From Pycnococcus provasolii (Eukaryota > Chlorophyta > Pseudoscourfieldiophyceae > Pseudoscourfieldiales), in assembly GCA_049487715.1 (NCBI GenBank), contig CP150579.1, positions 372,001 to 436,000 on the forward strand: DNA of 64,000 bases, read 5' to 3'. This document shows positions 48,971 to 59,088 of this stretch, in pieces. A program made the position numbers and the translations under genes. Position 1 is the stretch's first letter; the number at the start of each line of letters is the position of its first letter. The notes below the pieces were generated by a model that was given only the letters and a program-made list of their open reading frames with translations, was not told where the DNA came from and did not search any database.

Positions 48971-51900
48971 CTATTCCGCGGCGGCGGCCGGCGCCGTCTT
49001 GTTGCCAGCAAATGATTTGTGCATGAACCAAGAAGATCCGGATTTGCGCCCTTTGCCCTTCGACGATCGGTGGTACATCTGACGCCTCACTTGACTTGAG
49101 ATGAAACTTGAGATGGTGCCATTCGTATCCGAATTGAACACGAAACACTCCGTGAGCTTTGCTGCTTTTGTGATAGCCTTGCCGTAACCGTCGTACGGCG
49201 CAATCCACGTGGTACGAACGCGGTTGTGCTCGGCACTCAGCAGTGGCAAAAATCCGCTGTACACAAAATTAGAAAGAAAAAGTGGTGGTCCATACCACGT
49301 GTAAAGACTTCGCTCCGTGCTAAGCACGATTCGGGCCTTCTGCCTTATCCAGGTTGCATCGCTTGTATCTGCAAGGCGCGCGTACGTCGAACTCAGCATC
49401 GCAATCAACGTGTTGATCAGAACGAGCACAACAATCACGTTGAAGGCGGCGAATACCGTGTGTGTCACGAAGGCATCAGCTCCGCTCGATGCTTCGATCA
49501 CGCCAAAGTCAGCACCACCAAGGCTCATGCGAAAGAGGTACAGAATTGAACTCTGCATCGATCGAAAGGGGAATGCGTAGTGAGGCGAGGTCAGGCCGAG
49601 TTGGACGAGCTCCTTGCACGTTACCGGCGCGCCGTTGCTGTCAGTGCCCGCCACGCCATTCTCGCCAGCGATTGATGCACACGTAGCGTCGTAGCAGAGA
49701 TAGAGCGAGCACGCGAAGGCTACGATGAAGAGGCCGTATAGCGTCCCAAATTGAATGCAATCGACAACCATCGCATCAAGCGCCGCCACGAGTTTAGAGC
49801 AGAACTTGAAGCCGCGGGCGAAGTACGACAAGCTGTACACCCAAACGAAGGGCACCGACGTAGCAAGTATGACATTTGCCTCGGTATCTCGCTCTAGGCA
49901 ATAGAGGATGAAGTGCCAGATGTACAAGAAAGTGAACACGAAAACGATAATGGCGTTGCGTTCTGAGCTCAGGTACAGGTTGAGAAAGAATTCTGTCATC
50001 ATACGGACAATGGGAAGGTCCAAAAACTGGTTCCACAGGTGATCTGATAGCACCTCGTCATTTTCGTCGTGATCTTCATTGCCCGGCGTCTGGTCACTAT
50101 TCGTGGCACGCTTCTCTGGAGTGGCGGGTGCGCTGCCATTTGGTCCAATTTCTGAGCCATTGAGTTTAATTTCTGAGAAACCTCGGGAGCGTGTTGTTAT
50201 GATGGAATCGCCCCCGAAGCCATTCTGCATTCTCCGTAGTCGTATACTCACGTCAACAAAGTGATCCTCAGTTTTTTCTTTGTCACTGCCACTCGATTTA
50301 ATAAAGCGATCAGGGACAATGAAGCTGGCTTTGCGGGCCAAGATTTTATTTGGCGTTTGCGTTGGCGTTGGCGTTCCATCTGACGCGGGTGACTGTGGAA
50401 TTTGTGGCCCTGATGTGGCCCCATGCTCGCCCTTTGACTTGATCTCGTCACGCTCGGTGAGGTACGTCCACGTGGCTGAAATATCTCGGAACTCGTGCAA
50501 GCACTTCAGCAGTGCACCGAACAAACAGAGCCCCTCTAGCACCCAAATCTCATAGTCTCGGGATTGCTTTGCTCCAGTACCCACGTCACGTGGATTAGAC
50601 TCAACACAAATGGCACTGGTAATCTGATCTTTCTCAGGAATCCACGTGAAAGGTCCCATGAGCTCGAGCGCATCATCGCATGGATTTCCGTCATTCGGAT
50701 CGCGCTCCAGTGGCCGCCAAGCTCGCAAGATATGGCCTTCGTATGCACCTTGAGTTACGTTGACACCACGTCGGTACGTCACGAGCACGGTGAACATGGC
50801 TAGGTACCCGATGTACATGATCAAGGATACGCGAAACCAGCGCAGGCCGAAGCGCTCCCATTTCTCCTGAATGATCGCCTTCAAGATCCTGTTGTTGAGC
50901 ATCTTGTAACGGCCATTTTGAGAAGCTAGAGCGAGCATGCTTTGCTTAATAGGCTGATGCACGTAGGGAATGTGAACGTGCACATCTCTATTGGATTGTG
51001 CGTCGTAGACATCTGGTAGTTCCACATTTTCCTTCTTCTGCTTTTTTCCCCCTTTTGAGTTTTTCCAAGCGGTTTTTGCATGTTCGACCCTGGGACGAAT
51101 CGTGTCGATCCCCAGCAACGGCACTCGGTAGCTTGTGATCGGACCGTAAATCCATTGCACGTCCTGAAGCTCCTCAATGATTGCGTCAACCATACCATCG
51201 AGGCCCTCGTGAACGGCAAGAGATAATGGCGACAGATATGCATCGTTTGGAGTAAGGTAGGTTGCATCCTCCAACTTCCAGTCTGACTCGTCCGAATCGG
51301 TTTCGGTTTCATCGGTTTCATCGGTTTCTAGTTTCTTCTTTTCGATTCCTGCGATGGTTCTGAACAGGTATCTGAAGATTTCCCTCGCTGCGTTTAAGTC
51401 AAGGCGCGCGCGAAGTACAGCCATGTGCAGAATGTTGTTTCCCTTCACGGGCCCAAGCTCCTTGCATTTGTACATCTTCGTTTCCTCCGAAAGGTTTTGC
51501 TGCTCGCCTCTTTCCCAAAGATACTTCACAATCTCGAGCGAGCCGTTAGACACCGCGAAGTTGATTGGATACTCGCCGAACGGGCAGTCAGACTGAAAGA
51601 AGAGCCCGGTGGCTCTCGATAAGAGCGATGCGCCGCTCTCAACGAGCCACCTGACGTTGTGAATTTCGTTGTTGACGATGGCGATGTGCAGCACAGTTTC
51701 GCCGTGGTACTTGCAGAACTTGTTCTTTTCCAACTGGAAGCTGTACGGCGCGTTGATGAGATTCGCCGGATACCTTTTGTCAACCTTCTGAGGCCCATTC
51801 CACTCTTCTGGGCACTTGAAGAGCATGCGCTTTCCAAGTTTGCGAATGCCGTCATTCTCCTTAAAGCGCTGCTCGACGACGCTCACGGGCAGTACGCCGT

Positions 51901-52594
51901 CGCCATAAAAGTATGTTGGATGTTCCTGCCTGATATCTTCTAGAAATTTCTGCGCCACTTTACGCGTCTGGTTGACGTCGCGGTCCTTCTTGACGCGGAA
52001 GCGCCATCGCATTTTCTCATCGGGAAGTTCCACTGGCACTGGCACTGGTAATGGCACACCGGCATCATCTTCGGGCTCCTCTATCAAAAACTCAGGGTCT
52101 TCATACTTGTCGAATGCCGCTGCTTCGAGCCATACCTCGCGTTTCAGAAAGACGAAGATTTCGTTCATGGCCTCAGGCTTTGCGGCCGTGTCGGGCAGGA
52201 GGAAACACAAGTGAACTGCAAGCTCGCCAGCTGGCCCTCGGTATTGCTCATGGTTTGTAAGTTCGTACTTCCACACATTGTTTAGGTCTTGTTTAGACGA
52301 CCCGTCCAACCCGTTCAAGTATTTATCTGCACTGTGCGTCTTGAAGGTTTCGTGCAGATTGCTGAGAGCCTCCTCCGGTTTCTTTAGCTCGTCCTCCGCG
52401 TCGCCCGCTCGTTTGATGTAGTTCCAGGTGTGCCCTACTCGCGCGAAGAGCGCCGCCTGTTCTCTGTCTTGTCTTAAGAACTTGGAGCTGCTGACGCGGC
52501 GAATCGACGGTTTGGAACTCTTGAGCCATTTTAATTTTTCTTGTTGGGATAGACCCTTTGGTGCTGCACTCGTGTTGTCGTGCTGTGACGCCAT
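48971..52594 (-). CDS. TRP-family (TRPV-like) ion channel with ankyrin repeats
   Basis: From ATG 52594 the product is 1207 residues. Ankyrin repeats lie at about residues 290-500: GETVLHIAIVNNEIHNVRWL, EYPINFAVSNGSLEIVKYL, NNILHMAVLRARLD and LSPLSLAVHEGLDGM. Six membrane segments follow: S1 near 600 (RVSLIMYIGYLAMFTVLV), S2 (YEIWVLEGLCLFGALLK), an unusual intracellular loop of about 200 residues, S3 (IVFVFTFLYIWHFILY), S4, S5, a pore loop (LFRMSLGGADFG) and S6 (IVVLVLINTLIAMLSSTY). S6 followed by a basic stretch matches TRPV-type channels. Known members conduct cations and sense heat, force or ligands; some green-algal TRP channels act in flagella. The function here is inferred from family only. 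Confidence 0.9.
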   Translation of the reverse strand: MASQHDNTSAAPKGLSQQEKLKWLKSSKPSIRRVSSSKFLRQDREQAALFARVGHTWNYIKRAGDAEDELKKPEEALSNLHETFKTHSADKYLNGLDGSSKQDLNNVWKYELTNHEQYRGPAGELAVHLCFLLPDTAAKPEAMNEIFVFLKREVWLEAAAFDKYEDPEFLIEEPEDDAGVPLPVPVPVELPDEKMRWRFRVKKDRDVNQTRKVAQKFLEDIRQEHPTYFYGDGVLPVSVVEQRFKENDGIRKLGKRMLFKCPEEWNGPQKVDKRYPANLINAPYSFQLEKNKFCKYHGETVLHIAIVNNEIHNVRWLVESGASLLSRATGLFFQSDCPFGEYPINFAVSNGSLEIVKYLWERGEQQNLSEETKMYKCKELGPVKGNNILHMAVLRARLDLNAAREIFRYLFRTIAGIEKKKLETDETDETETDSDESDWKLEDATYLTPNDAYLSPLSLAVHEGLDGMVDAIIEELQDVQWIYGPITSYRVPLLGIDTIRPRVEHAKTAWKNSKGGKKQKKENVELPDVYDAQSNRDVHVHIPYVHQPIKQSMLALASQNGRYKMLNNRILKAIIQEKWERFGLRWFRVSLIMYIGYLAMFTVLVTYRRGVNVTQGAYEGHILRAWRPLERDPNDGNPCDDALELMGPFTWIPEKDQITSAICVESNPRDVGTGAKQSRDYEIWVLEGLCLFGALLKCLHEFRDISATWTYLTERDEIKSKGEHGATSGPQIPQSPASDGTPTPTQTPNKILARKASFIVPDRFIKSSGSDKEKTEDHFVDVSIRLRRMQNGFGGDSIITTRSRGFSEIKLNGSEIGPNGSAPATPEKRATNSDQTPGNEDHDENDEVLSDHLWNQFLDLPIVRMMTEFFLNLYLSSERNAIIVFVFTFLYIWHFILYCLERDTEANVILATSVPFVWVYSLSYFARGFKFCSKLVAALDAMVVDCIQFGTLYGLFIVAFACSLYLCYDATCASIAGENGVAGTDSNGAPVTCKELVQLGLTSPHYAFPFRSMQSSILYLFRMSLGGADFGVIEASSGADAFVTHTVFAAFNVIVVLVLINTLIAMLSSTYARLADTSDATWIRQKARIVLSTERSLYTWYGPPLFLSNFVYSGFLPLLSAEHNRVRTTWIAPYDGYGKAITKAAKLTECFVFNSDTNGTISSFISSQVRRQMYHRSSKGKGRKSGSSWFMHKSFAGNKTAPAAAAE

Positions 52595-53925
52595 GGAGCG
52601 CAAGCTTGCGTTACGCGAGCAAGTGGTAGCCGGCTACCCGCGGAGAGGCGACGAAGGCGACGACGACGACGACGACGGCGGTGATGGGCTCACGTGATGT
52701 GGTGTGATTTCTCCGGGCGTTGCGTGCGTCGTTTCTTGTCTTCCAAACCTTGCCTTTTAACTTTTTTAACCGGTCGCCTTCACCGGTCGGCCGGCTTTGG
52801 GTGCTTGGCCTTTAGCGGTGCCACGCAACGAATAACGAACCCGTCCGGACTTCTGGAGCGGCTTTTCAAGTGTCTCGGAGAGAGGTGGTCTTAAACGGCT
52901 AGGTTTGGTTACACAGAGAAAAAGGTCTGAAAATAGCTCTGTGTGTGGGGAAAGGAAAACGAAGAAAGCTGGAAACTGAAAGTCCCTCGACGAGACGAGG
53001 TGTCAGGGTGTGGTCAAAGCAAAAAGCGTGGGTGGGGCCACAGCAGGGGAAAACGAAGAAAGCTTGCTGTTTTCCCCTCTCATGGGTTTGCGGTGAAATG
53101 GTGTGGGTTTGCGGCGGAAGCGTGGGGTGACTCCATAGCGGAGCCATGCCAACACGCGTCGGCTCGCACCTGCGGCGCGCCACCAGCCGAGCCGCGCGGT
53201 GAGTCGCGCGGGCAGGTCTTGCGGCTGTGGGTTCGACGAGTCAACGACGTCCGCCGGTACGGCCGGCGCCGCGTCCGTCAGTGCGGCCGCCGCTGCGGCC
53301 CCCGCCCCCGCCGGCGCGGGAGTGTCGTCCGAGGGCGTTCGCCAGGTCGGCGACGGAACGTTCTGCGAGGGAGCGCTGGAGCGCCGCGCCCGCTTGTGTG
53401 AGCGCCGAATTTGCCGGCGGGAATATCCTCTCTGTGGCCACGCGGAGGGCGTCCGGGCGCTGGCCCGGTGGTATCGGCGCTGCGATTCGCAGTATATCAT
53501 ACCTGCCTCGCGCGACGAGACTGGCGCGGCTGAGGTGGTGGGCAGCGTCTGGGTTACCCGTAATACACCGTCTGCAAGTCTGAAGTGAAGATGAGGAGAG
53601 ATTTTCATCGAGAGAGAGATTTTCAAGTAAGTCGCCGAGATTTTTTCGCATGCGTGTTTGGCGGCGACTTGGCCATCGCGGGACAAATACGTGCTTTACC
53701 TACCATCATACGTTCCCAGCCGCGCCTCGAGGCAGCCAAGTCACGGCGGCCGCGGCGTCCCACTGTGACAACTGACAAAAGGATAGGAGGGCCCACCTTT
53801 ATGCAAATCCGTCCAGCGACGTATCCCCATACACAAACGAGGAGGGCGGGCCCGGGGGAGGAGTCCCATCTGTTGGAGTTGACGCGGCGGGGGGCCTGCT
53901 TCGCCTTGCTCTGCCACGTCGCTGC
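52595..53925. other. spacer with possible retroelement remnant
   Basis: Promoter side of the TRP channel. GAAAACGAAGAAAGCTG occurs twice (52957 and 53048). One minus-strand frame at 53003-53330 is described separately. Otherwise no gene seen. Confidence 0.45.
53003..53330 (-). pseudogene. possible retroelement polyprotein fragment
   Basis: The minus-strand frame reads LPARLTARLGWWRAAGASRR, then VLAWLRYGVTPRFRRKPTPF and H, then stops. The spacing W-x-x-x-GAS..VL-x-WLRxGV...F...P-P-F-H resembles a linker found before reverse transcriptase domains in some algal and plant retroelements. No RT domain follows. This is a pattern resemblance from memory of the family type, not an alignment, so it is tentative. 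Confidence 0.25.
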
Positions 53926-56900
53926 TTGGCGCCCCCCCCCCACAAACCAAAACCACATCCGGTTCCCTCATCCGGAAAGAACTGTCTGCCATGGCGCCTG
54001 CTTCGTCGGGTGCCCGTTCATGCCCGTGGTCACACAGCTGGTCGGGTTTTGGTTCGGGTGCCTCTTTTGGTTCGGGTGCCTCGGCTTGCTTGTCTTTCTC
54101 AACGGCGTCGCTTGCTTGTCTCCGGTGTCTCCGGCACTCCCAGGCGTAGGAGCAGCGGCAATCAGCAGCAGACAGCCCGCGCGCTCGTCGAAGGGGATAT
54201 CTCCACGGCGCTCGTGCCCGTGGAGTCGCCCGAGTCACGGCTGAACGATGCCGACGAAGCGTCGTGCAGCTATGCGACGATCCTTGTGCCGCACGTCGTT
54301 TTGGCGATACATGATACGTCGGCGGAGATACAGGACATTATCGAAAAGGCGGTGCGTCGATGCGCGGTGCTAGCAGCGATGGATGCGGAAGGGAACTCCG
54401 ACCAGGCTAATGCAAAAGCTGAGGCGAAGCTGCTGTACTTTCAAACACTGCAGCGCACGCGCGGTGACATCGACGACGAACAGGCGTCGTCGTCGATGAC
54501 GACGTCGACGTCAAAAGCATCATCGTCCAGCCGTGACGACGATGCCACGATCGACGACGACGACGACGCACCCTTGCGCCAGGCGAGGATGTTTGTGCAC
54601 GCACTACTCGTCTATGGCACGCTCGGTGGAATGGCCCTGCTCTTCATCAACCGCTTGCGATTCGGTGCACCAAGGCGAAGAGGACCCGATCTACGCCTGC
54701 AAGCGAAGTCCGCCGCGGCGGAACTCGAGCCTAAAACTGGCAAAAACGATCAAACAGAGGATGGAAAGTACTCGAACTTAGCCGCCGTGGAATATGCGCC
54801 ACCGCCGACGTACACCGCATTCCAGTTCGCCGTGTCGTCCGGAGCCGTGCCGTCATCACCGCACGCATTCCGCGCCGCGCTCACGCGACGCCTTGGTGAC
54901 CTAGCCGACACCATGCAAGGGTGGAGATACAAGCAGGATGACAGCGTGGATCGCCTGCGCACACTTCTGCTCGACAAGACGATGTCGTCGTCATCCTCTG
55001 CAACAGAAGCATCGAAGCTCCCAGCAGACAGTCTAATGGGAGCTGCTGCAGCAGACGTGGTCTGTGCCGTCGGTGTCGATCGTGCTGATGTGGCGGCGGA
55101 GATGGCAAACTCTGCCATGCCGTTCGTACGCTCACAACATGCCGCCACGGCAATGCAGGCACAGGCAGCTGATGCAAGGGCGTCAGCCAAGAAAAAGGAA
55201 ATGGGCGGCGCACTGGGACTTGCGTGCCGAATAGCCTTCACAGATCCGTCCGTGAAGCCTTCAAGTTTCGTTCGCGCGCCGTTCGTGAAGATGATGTACT
55301 GGAGAACGATGGTCGTGCTTTCGTCGATGTTGACGCTCACTGTCACCTCCATGGTCTACTTCCTCTTCTTTCCCGTGCTTGCAAAGGTGAATATAACGGC
55401 AGAGCTCAATGCACTGTCTCCATCCATGCCCAACTGGATGGCACAAGGTGCAAATCTTGTCTTTTGTTTGCTTCGATTTTGCTTCGAGCTCATCCTCTCG
55501 ATGGTCCAAGTAACTGAGGTGATCCGACTGCTCGACGCACTCTTCGTGTGGCGAAGGAATAGCGCGAGTGAGACGTCGGTGTTCCGAAGCCAGACGGCGA
55601 GTGAGCTATTATCCGAAGGAGGGCGTGCATTCGAGCAGGCGCGAGCCGCGGAGCTGCAAACGCTGCGGGAGCTCTCCGCCTCTGCGAAATTTCGAGCGCA
55701 GGCGACGGACGAATCCAAGGAGCGGCTATCGAATCAAATTGCGAAACTCGAGGAGGCGCTATCGAACATCGAGAAGCGTCGCGAGGCAATGAGTGCAAAG
55801 TCGGTGGCGGGGCAACGGCGAGCGGATGACACACCTCAGACTTCCATTGATCTCACGTTCCTGGCAGCCATTGCGGCCATATTCGCGGTTGCACCATGGA
55901 TTATGAGCACGTGTGGTTCAACGTTTAACTCGCTGTATCCCGCACGTCGAGCGCCGACAGCCGCGGCCACCGCCACCACCACCGCTCGCTCGACTGCAAC
56001 CACCGCGACGACCCCAACGTCGTCGACGACGACGACGAAGCGAGTGGCTAGCAGCAGCACGTATGCGTTAGGTGCCGTGACGCCGGAGCAGTTTGACAAG
56101 GCTAACCTGATATCGCTCCCAGAGCTTGGCAAGCTCATTTCGGTGGGCGCGGCGAGCCACGCAACGTACGTACCCACCGCGCAGATGCTGTACACGCGCA
56201 TTCGACCGCCAACGTTTTACGCACACCACCCTTCTGACACCGCCACAATGCCAGTGTACACCAACAATCGTGCCCCCATTGACGTGGATCCCGATGCGGC
56301 GAGCAGTGCAATCGCGTGGTTCGATGATGCGGTGCGGCTGGGACAGCTTCCCAAAGGGAGAACGTGGTTCGCCATCGAGGGCGTGGCTTCCTCTGCATCG
56401 CATTCTATGCTCCCCGCTGGCGACACGACGGGAGAAATGCGACAATCGTACAAACATGCGAGAACGGGGTGTGCAATTTTGCCCTCTCTCGCTCAGAAGT
56501 CGAGGTACAACCTATACGCCGAGAAACATCTCAAGAAAGGCGCGGGGAGCGGTTATGTAGTGCGACAAGTACCCGTTTGGATACCTGGCGGCAAGGCTGA
56601 TTTACATTTAGCTGGAGAGATGAATGATGGACGATCGACGAAATCTTTGGTTCATTCCATTCCACCGCAGGCGCAGGAAGATGGGAGCACGGTCTACACC
56701 TGGGTGACAGGAGCGGGACATTTCAAGGACTTTTTACCACCAGGCAGCAAATCATCAAAGCACTATGAAAGGGCGAAGGGCAGTGGCCTGTTCGGAAGCT
56801 CCTCTTCGCATGCGCGAGGCGACGGCGGCGGCGGCGGTGGCAGCATCGTCGGCGGCTTCGGTGGTGGTGGTGGATACATCGTGTCTACCTTGCTTACGCC

Positions 56901-59088
56901 AGAGGCGGCATCCGCAGGTCTCGCGCTCACGCCCGGCGCACACGGTGCCGGACAATTTGGCCAGTTTGATGATGCGACGTCGTGGCTTCGCATTCTTCAG
57001 CAGCGCGGCGTGGATGTTCAGATCGACACGTCGCAGCGTGCCTTGGAGATGGCGTCAACTTCATTGAACAAGATGCCGCTGCAGCGCCGAGGTACCCTCG
57101 CGACGGTGTTCGACGTGTTCTGCCAGACGGTCTCGCTGGTGATCGCCATCGTCCTGCTTACGTCGATCATTCGCATGATCCGAGGACCAGCTGGCGGTGG
57201 CGGACTTGGCCTCGGGCAAGACACACCGGGAGGATCTCGCACGCTTCGCACGCGCAGTCGCCAAGATCAGGGTGGTGGTGATGGTGCGACTGGTGCTCGC
57301 CGATCGAGTGCTGCCCCATTCTGGTCGTATGTTAGACTATTTCTGATGGACCTGAAGAGCGTGATTGCCGCTGGCAGTGGCCTGCGCGCGAAGGATGCCC
57401 GTCGCTTGATTTCGTCGTCGCCGCGCAACAACCTTGCTTCTGCAGTTCGTCCTTCGAGCAGCAGCGGCGGTGGCGGCGGTGTTGCCATCACCGGCTCGCC
57501 GGCGGAGGATGGGTCAGTGCCCTTGACACGCCTCTGCGACGTCGCGGGCTGCGAAGAAGCAAAGGCGGAGCTTGCCGAGGTTGTCGACGTGCTGATGGCA
57601 CCGGAACGGTACCGTGACCTTGGCGCTCGACCTCCGAAGGGTGTTCTGCTCGTAGGACCGCCGGGAACGGGCAAGACGCTTCTAGCCAAAGCTGTCGCGG
57701 GCGAGAGTGATGCGAGCTTTTTCTACGGATCGGGATCCAGCTTCGACGAGGTGTTTGTCGGCCGCGGTGCGGCGCGAGTGCGTGATTTGTTCGCCAAGGC
57801 GCGCAAGCATGCTCCAAGCGTCATATTTTTGGACGAAATTGACGCCGTGGGACAGAAGCGTTCGAGCGGTGGTGGCGGCGGCGGCGGCTGGGAGACGGGG
57901 TCGAGCCAGACGCTCAACCAGCTGCTGAGTGAGATGGATGGCTTCGAAGGTTCTGTGGATGCACCCGTGCTTGTGATTGCCGCGACGAACCGCCCTGAGG
58001 TGCTCGATCCAGCTCTGAAGCGAAGTGGTCGCTTCGACCGCGAGGTTGCTGTGAGCCCACCAGATGCCAAAGGCCGCGCGCTTGTTCTCGACGTGAGAGC
58101 TCGGCTGTCCAGTATGCGATTTGGTCGAGGCTGTGACTTTTCCGAGGTGGTGAGAAGAAGCTGGGGGTACACTGGTTCTGATTTGGAGCGTACTTTGAAC
58201 GAGGCTGGCCTTCTCGCGGCGCGTCAGCGTCGTGACAGCGTGTCGCGTGACGATTTATTGGAGAGCCTTACTCGCATAATTGGCGGCATCGCGCGTCCGA
58301 GCTTCCAGGTGTCTCCTTTCGAGAAGGAGGTGGTGGCAAGGCATGAGGTGGGACATGCTCTGGTGAGCGTGGTGGCGGCAAAGGCGGTGGACGAGCTGAA
58401 TAAGACTGAGGATGAGGATGAGGATGGTAGTGGTAGTGCGAAATTAGATGTCGCGGATGAAGAGCACGGCTCAGTACGTCGTCCGATGCGCCGCGCAGCT
58501 GCTCTGCAGATGGTGGATAAAATCAGCATAATCCCGCGCGGCGTCGGTGCGCTGGGATACTCGGCGAATTTACCGCCGTCTGACGAGTCGGGAGGTCTAA
58601 TGACGCTTCGTGAGATGAAGTCTAGCTTGTGCACTTGCATGGGTGGTCGTGCGGCGGAGGCTGCTTGCTACGGCCGTGGTGGCGTGACGAACGGGAGCAG
58701 TGATGATTTGCAGAAAGCGACGAACCTCGCGCAGGCGCTGATTGGTCAGTATGGACTTGGCGAGGGGACGGGTCCCGTGGCACTTGGCGTGGACCCGTTC
58801 GGACCGAGTGGCATGACGCCCATTGCGAGCGCGGCTGCGGAGGAATGCCGTGCTCTGCTGACGCGTGCAGAGGAGGCGGCGATGGCGAGTGTAGTGGAGA
58901 ATCGCGCGCTTTTCGAGACTTTGGTAAAGTTACTCAGGGAGCGCGAAGAAGTGGAGGGAGAAGAGCTGCGAGGTTGCTTTCAGGATGTGAAGGTGCCTGT
59001 GGAGATGATGAGGTTTTTGTCCTCTTCTTCTTCCTCTTCTAATAGTGATGAGAAGCAGAAGAAGAAACAAGGGCCGCAATCTGATTGA
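53926..59088 (+). CDS. very long FtsH-type AAA protease
   Basis: The C-terminal 550 residues are a complete FtsH. They hold VAGCEEAKAELAEVVDVL, Walker A GPPGTGK (57655-57675), Walker B VIFLDEIDAVG, SRH NRPEVLDPALKRSGRFDRE, the zinc protease HEVGH (58342-58356) and the third-ligand region TNGSSDDLQKAT. FtsH proteins degrade membrane proteins in plastids and mitochondria. The N-terminal part is about 1000 residues longer than in usual FtsH. It holds hydrophobic segments (near 54600, 55320-55380, 55450-55500, 55850-55900 and 57100-57160), Ser/Asp-rich linkers, coiled coil and Gly-rich runs. The left limit is uncertain: this frame has no early ATG. Another frame has ATG 54020 with a hydrophobic leader (MPVVTQLVGFWFGCLFWFGC), and one missing G in the run at 54196-54199, or a splice, would join it. 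Confidence 0.85.
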   Translation: MAPPPHKPKPHPVPSSGKNCLPWRLLRRVPVHARGHTAGRVLVRVPLLVRVPRLACLSQRRRLLVSGVSGTPRRRSSGNQQQTARALVEGDISTALVPVESPESRLNDADEASCSYATILVPHVVLAIHDTSAEIQDIIEKAVRRCAVLAAMDAEGNSDQANAKAEAKLLYFQTLQRTRGDIDDEQASSSMTTSTSKASSSSRDDDATIDDDDDAPLRQARMFVHALLVYGTLGGMALLFINRLRFGAPRRRGPDLRLQAKSAAAELEPKTGKNDQTEDGKYSNLAAVEYAPPPTYTAFQFAVSSGAVPSSPHAFRAALTRRLGDLADTMQGWRYKQDDSVDRLRTLLLDKTMSSSSSATEASKLPADSLMGAAAADVVCAVGVDRADVAAEMANSAMPFVRSQHAATAMQAQAADARASAKKKEMGGALGLACRIAFTDPSVKPSSFVRAPFVKMMYWRTMVVLSSMLTLTVTSMVYFLFFPVLAKVNITAELNALSPSMPNWMAQGANLVFCLLRFCFELILSMVQVTEVIRLLDALFVWRRNSASETSVFRSQTASELLSEGGRAFEQARAAELQTLRELSASAKFRAQATDESKERLSNQIAKLEEALSNIEKRREAMSAKSVAGQRRADDTPQTSIDLTFLAAIAAIFAVAPWIMSTCGSTFNSLYPARRAPTAAATATTTARSTATTATTPTSSTTTTKRVASSSTYALGAVTPEQFDKANLISLPELGKLISVGAASHATYVPTAQMLYTRIRPPTFYAHHPSDTATMPVYTNNRAPIDVDPDAASSAIAWFDDAVRLGQLPKGRTWFAIEGVASSASHSMLPAGDTTGEMRQSYKHARTGCAILPSLAQKSRYNLYAEKHLKKGAGSGYVVRQVPVWIPGGKADLHLAGEMNDGRSTKSLVHSIPPQAQEDGSTVYTWVTGAGHFKDFLPPGSKSSKHYERAKGSGLFGSSSSHARGDGGGGGGSIVGGFGGGGGYIVSTLLTPEAASAGLALTPGAHGAGQFGQFDDATSWLRILQQRGVDVQIDTSQRALEMASTSLNKMPLQRRGTLATVFDVFCQTVSLVIAIVLLTSIIRMIRGPAGGGGLGLGQDTPGGSRTLRTRSRQDQGGGDGATGARRSSAAPFWSYVRLFLMDLKSVIAAGSGLRAKDARRLISSSPRNNLASAVRPSSSSGGGGGVAITGSPAEDGSVPLTRLCDVAGCEEAKAELAEVVDVLMAPERYRDLGARPPKGVLLVGPPGTGKTLLAKAVAGESDASFFYGSGSSFDEVFVGRGAARVRDLFAKARKHAPSVIFLDEIDAVGQKRSSGGGGGGGWETGSSQTLNQLLSEMDGFEGSVDAPVLVIAATNRPEVLDPALKRSGRFDREVAVSPPDAKGRALVLDVRARLSSMRFGRGCDFSEVVRRSWGYTGSDLERTLNEAGLLAARQRRDSVSRDDLLESLTRIIGGIARPSFQVSPFEKEVVARHEVGHALVSVVAAKAVDELNKTEDEDEDGSGSAKLDVADEEHGSVRRPMRRAAALQMVDKISIIPRGVGALGYSANLPPSDESGGLMTLREMKSSLCTCMGGRAAEAACYGRGGVTNGSSDDLQKATNLAQALIGQYGLGEGTGPVALGVDPFGPSGMTPIASAAAEECRALLTRAEEAAMASVVENRALFETLVKLLREREEVEGEELRGCFQDVKVPVEMMRFLSSSSSSSNSDEKQKKKQGPQSD

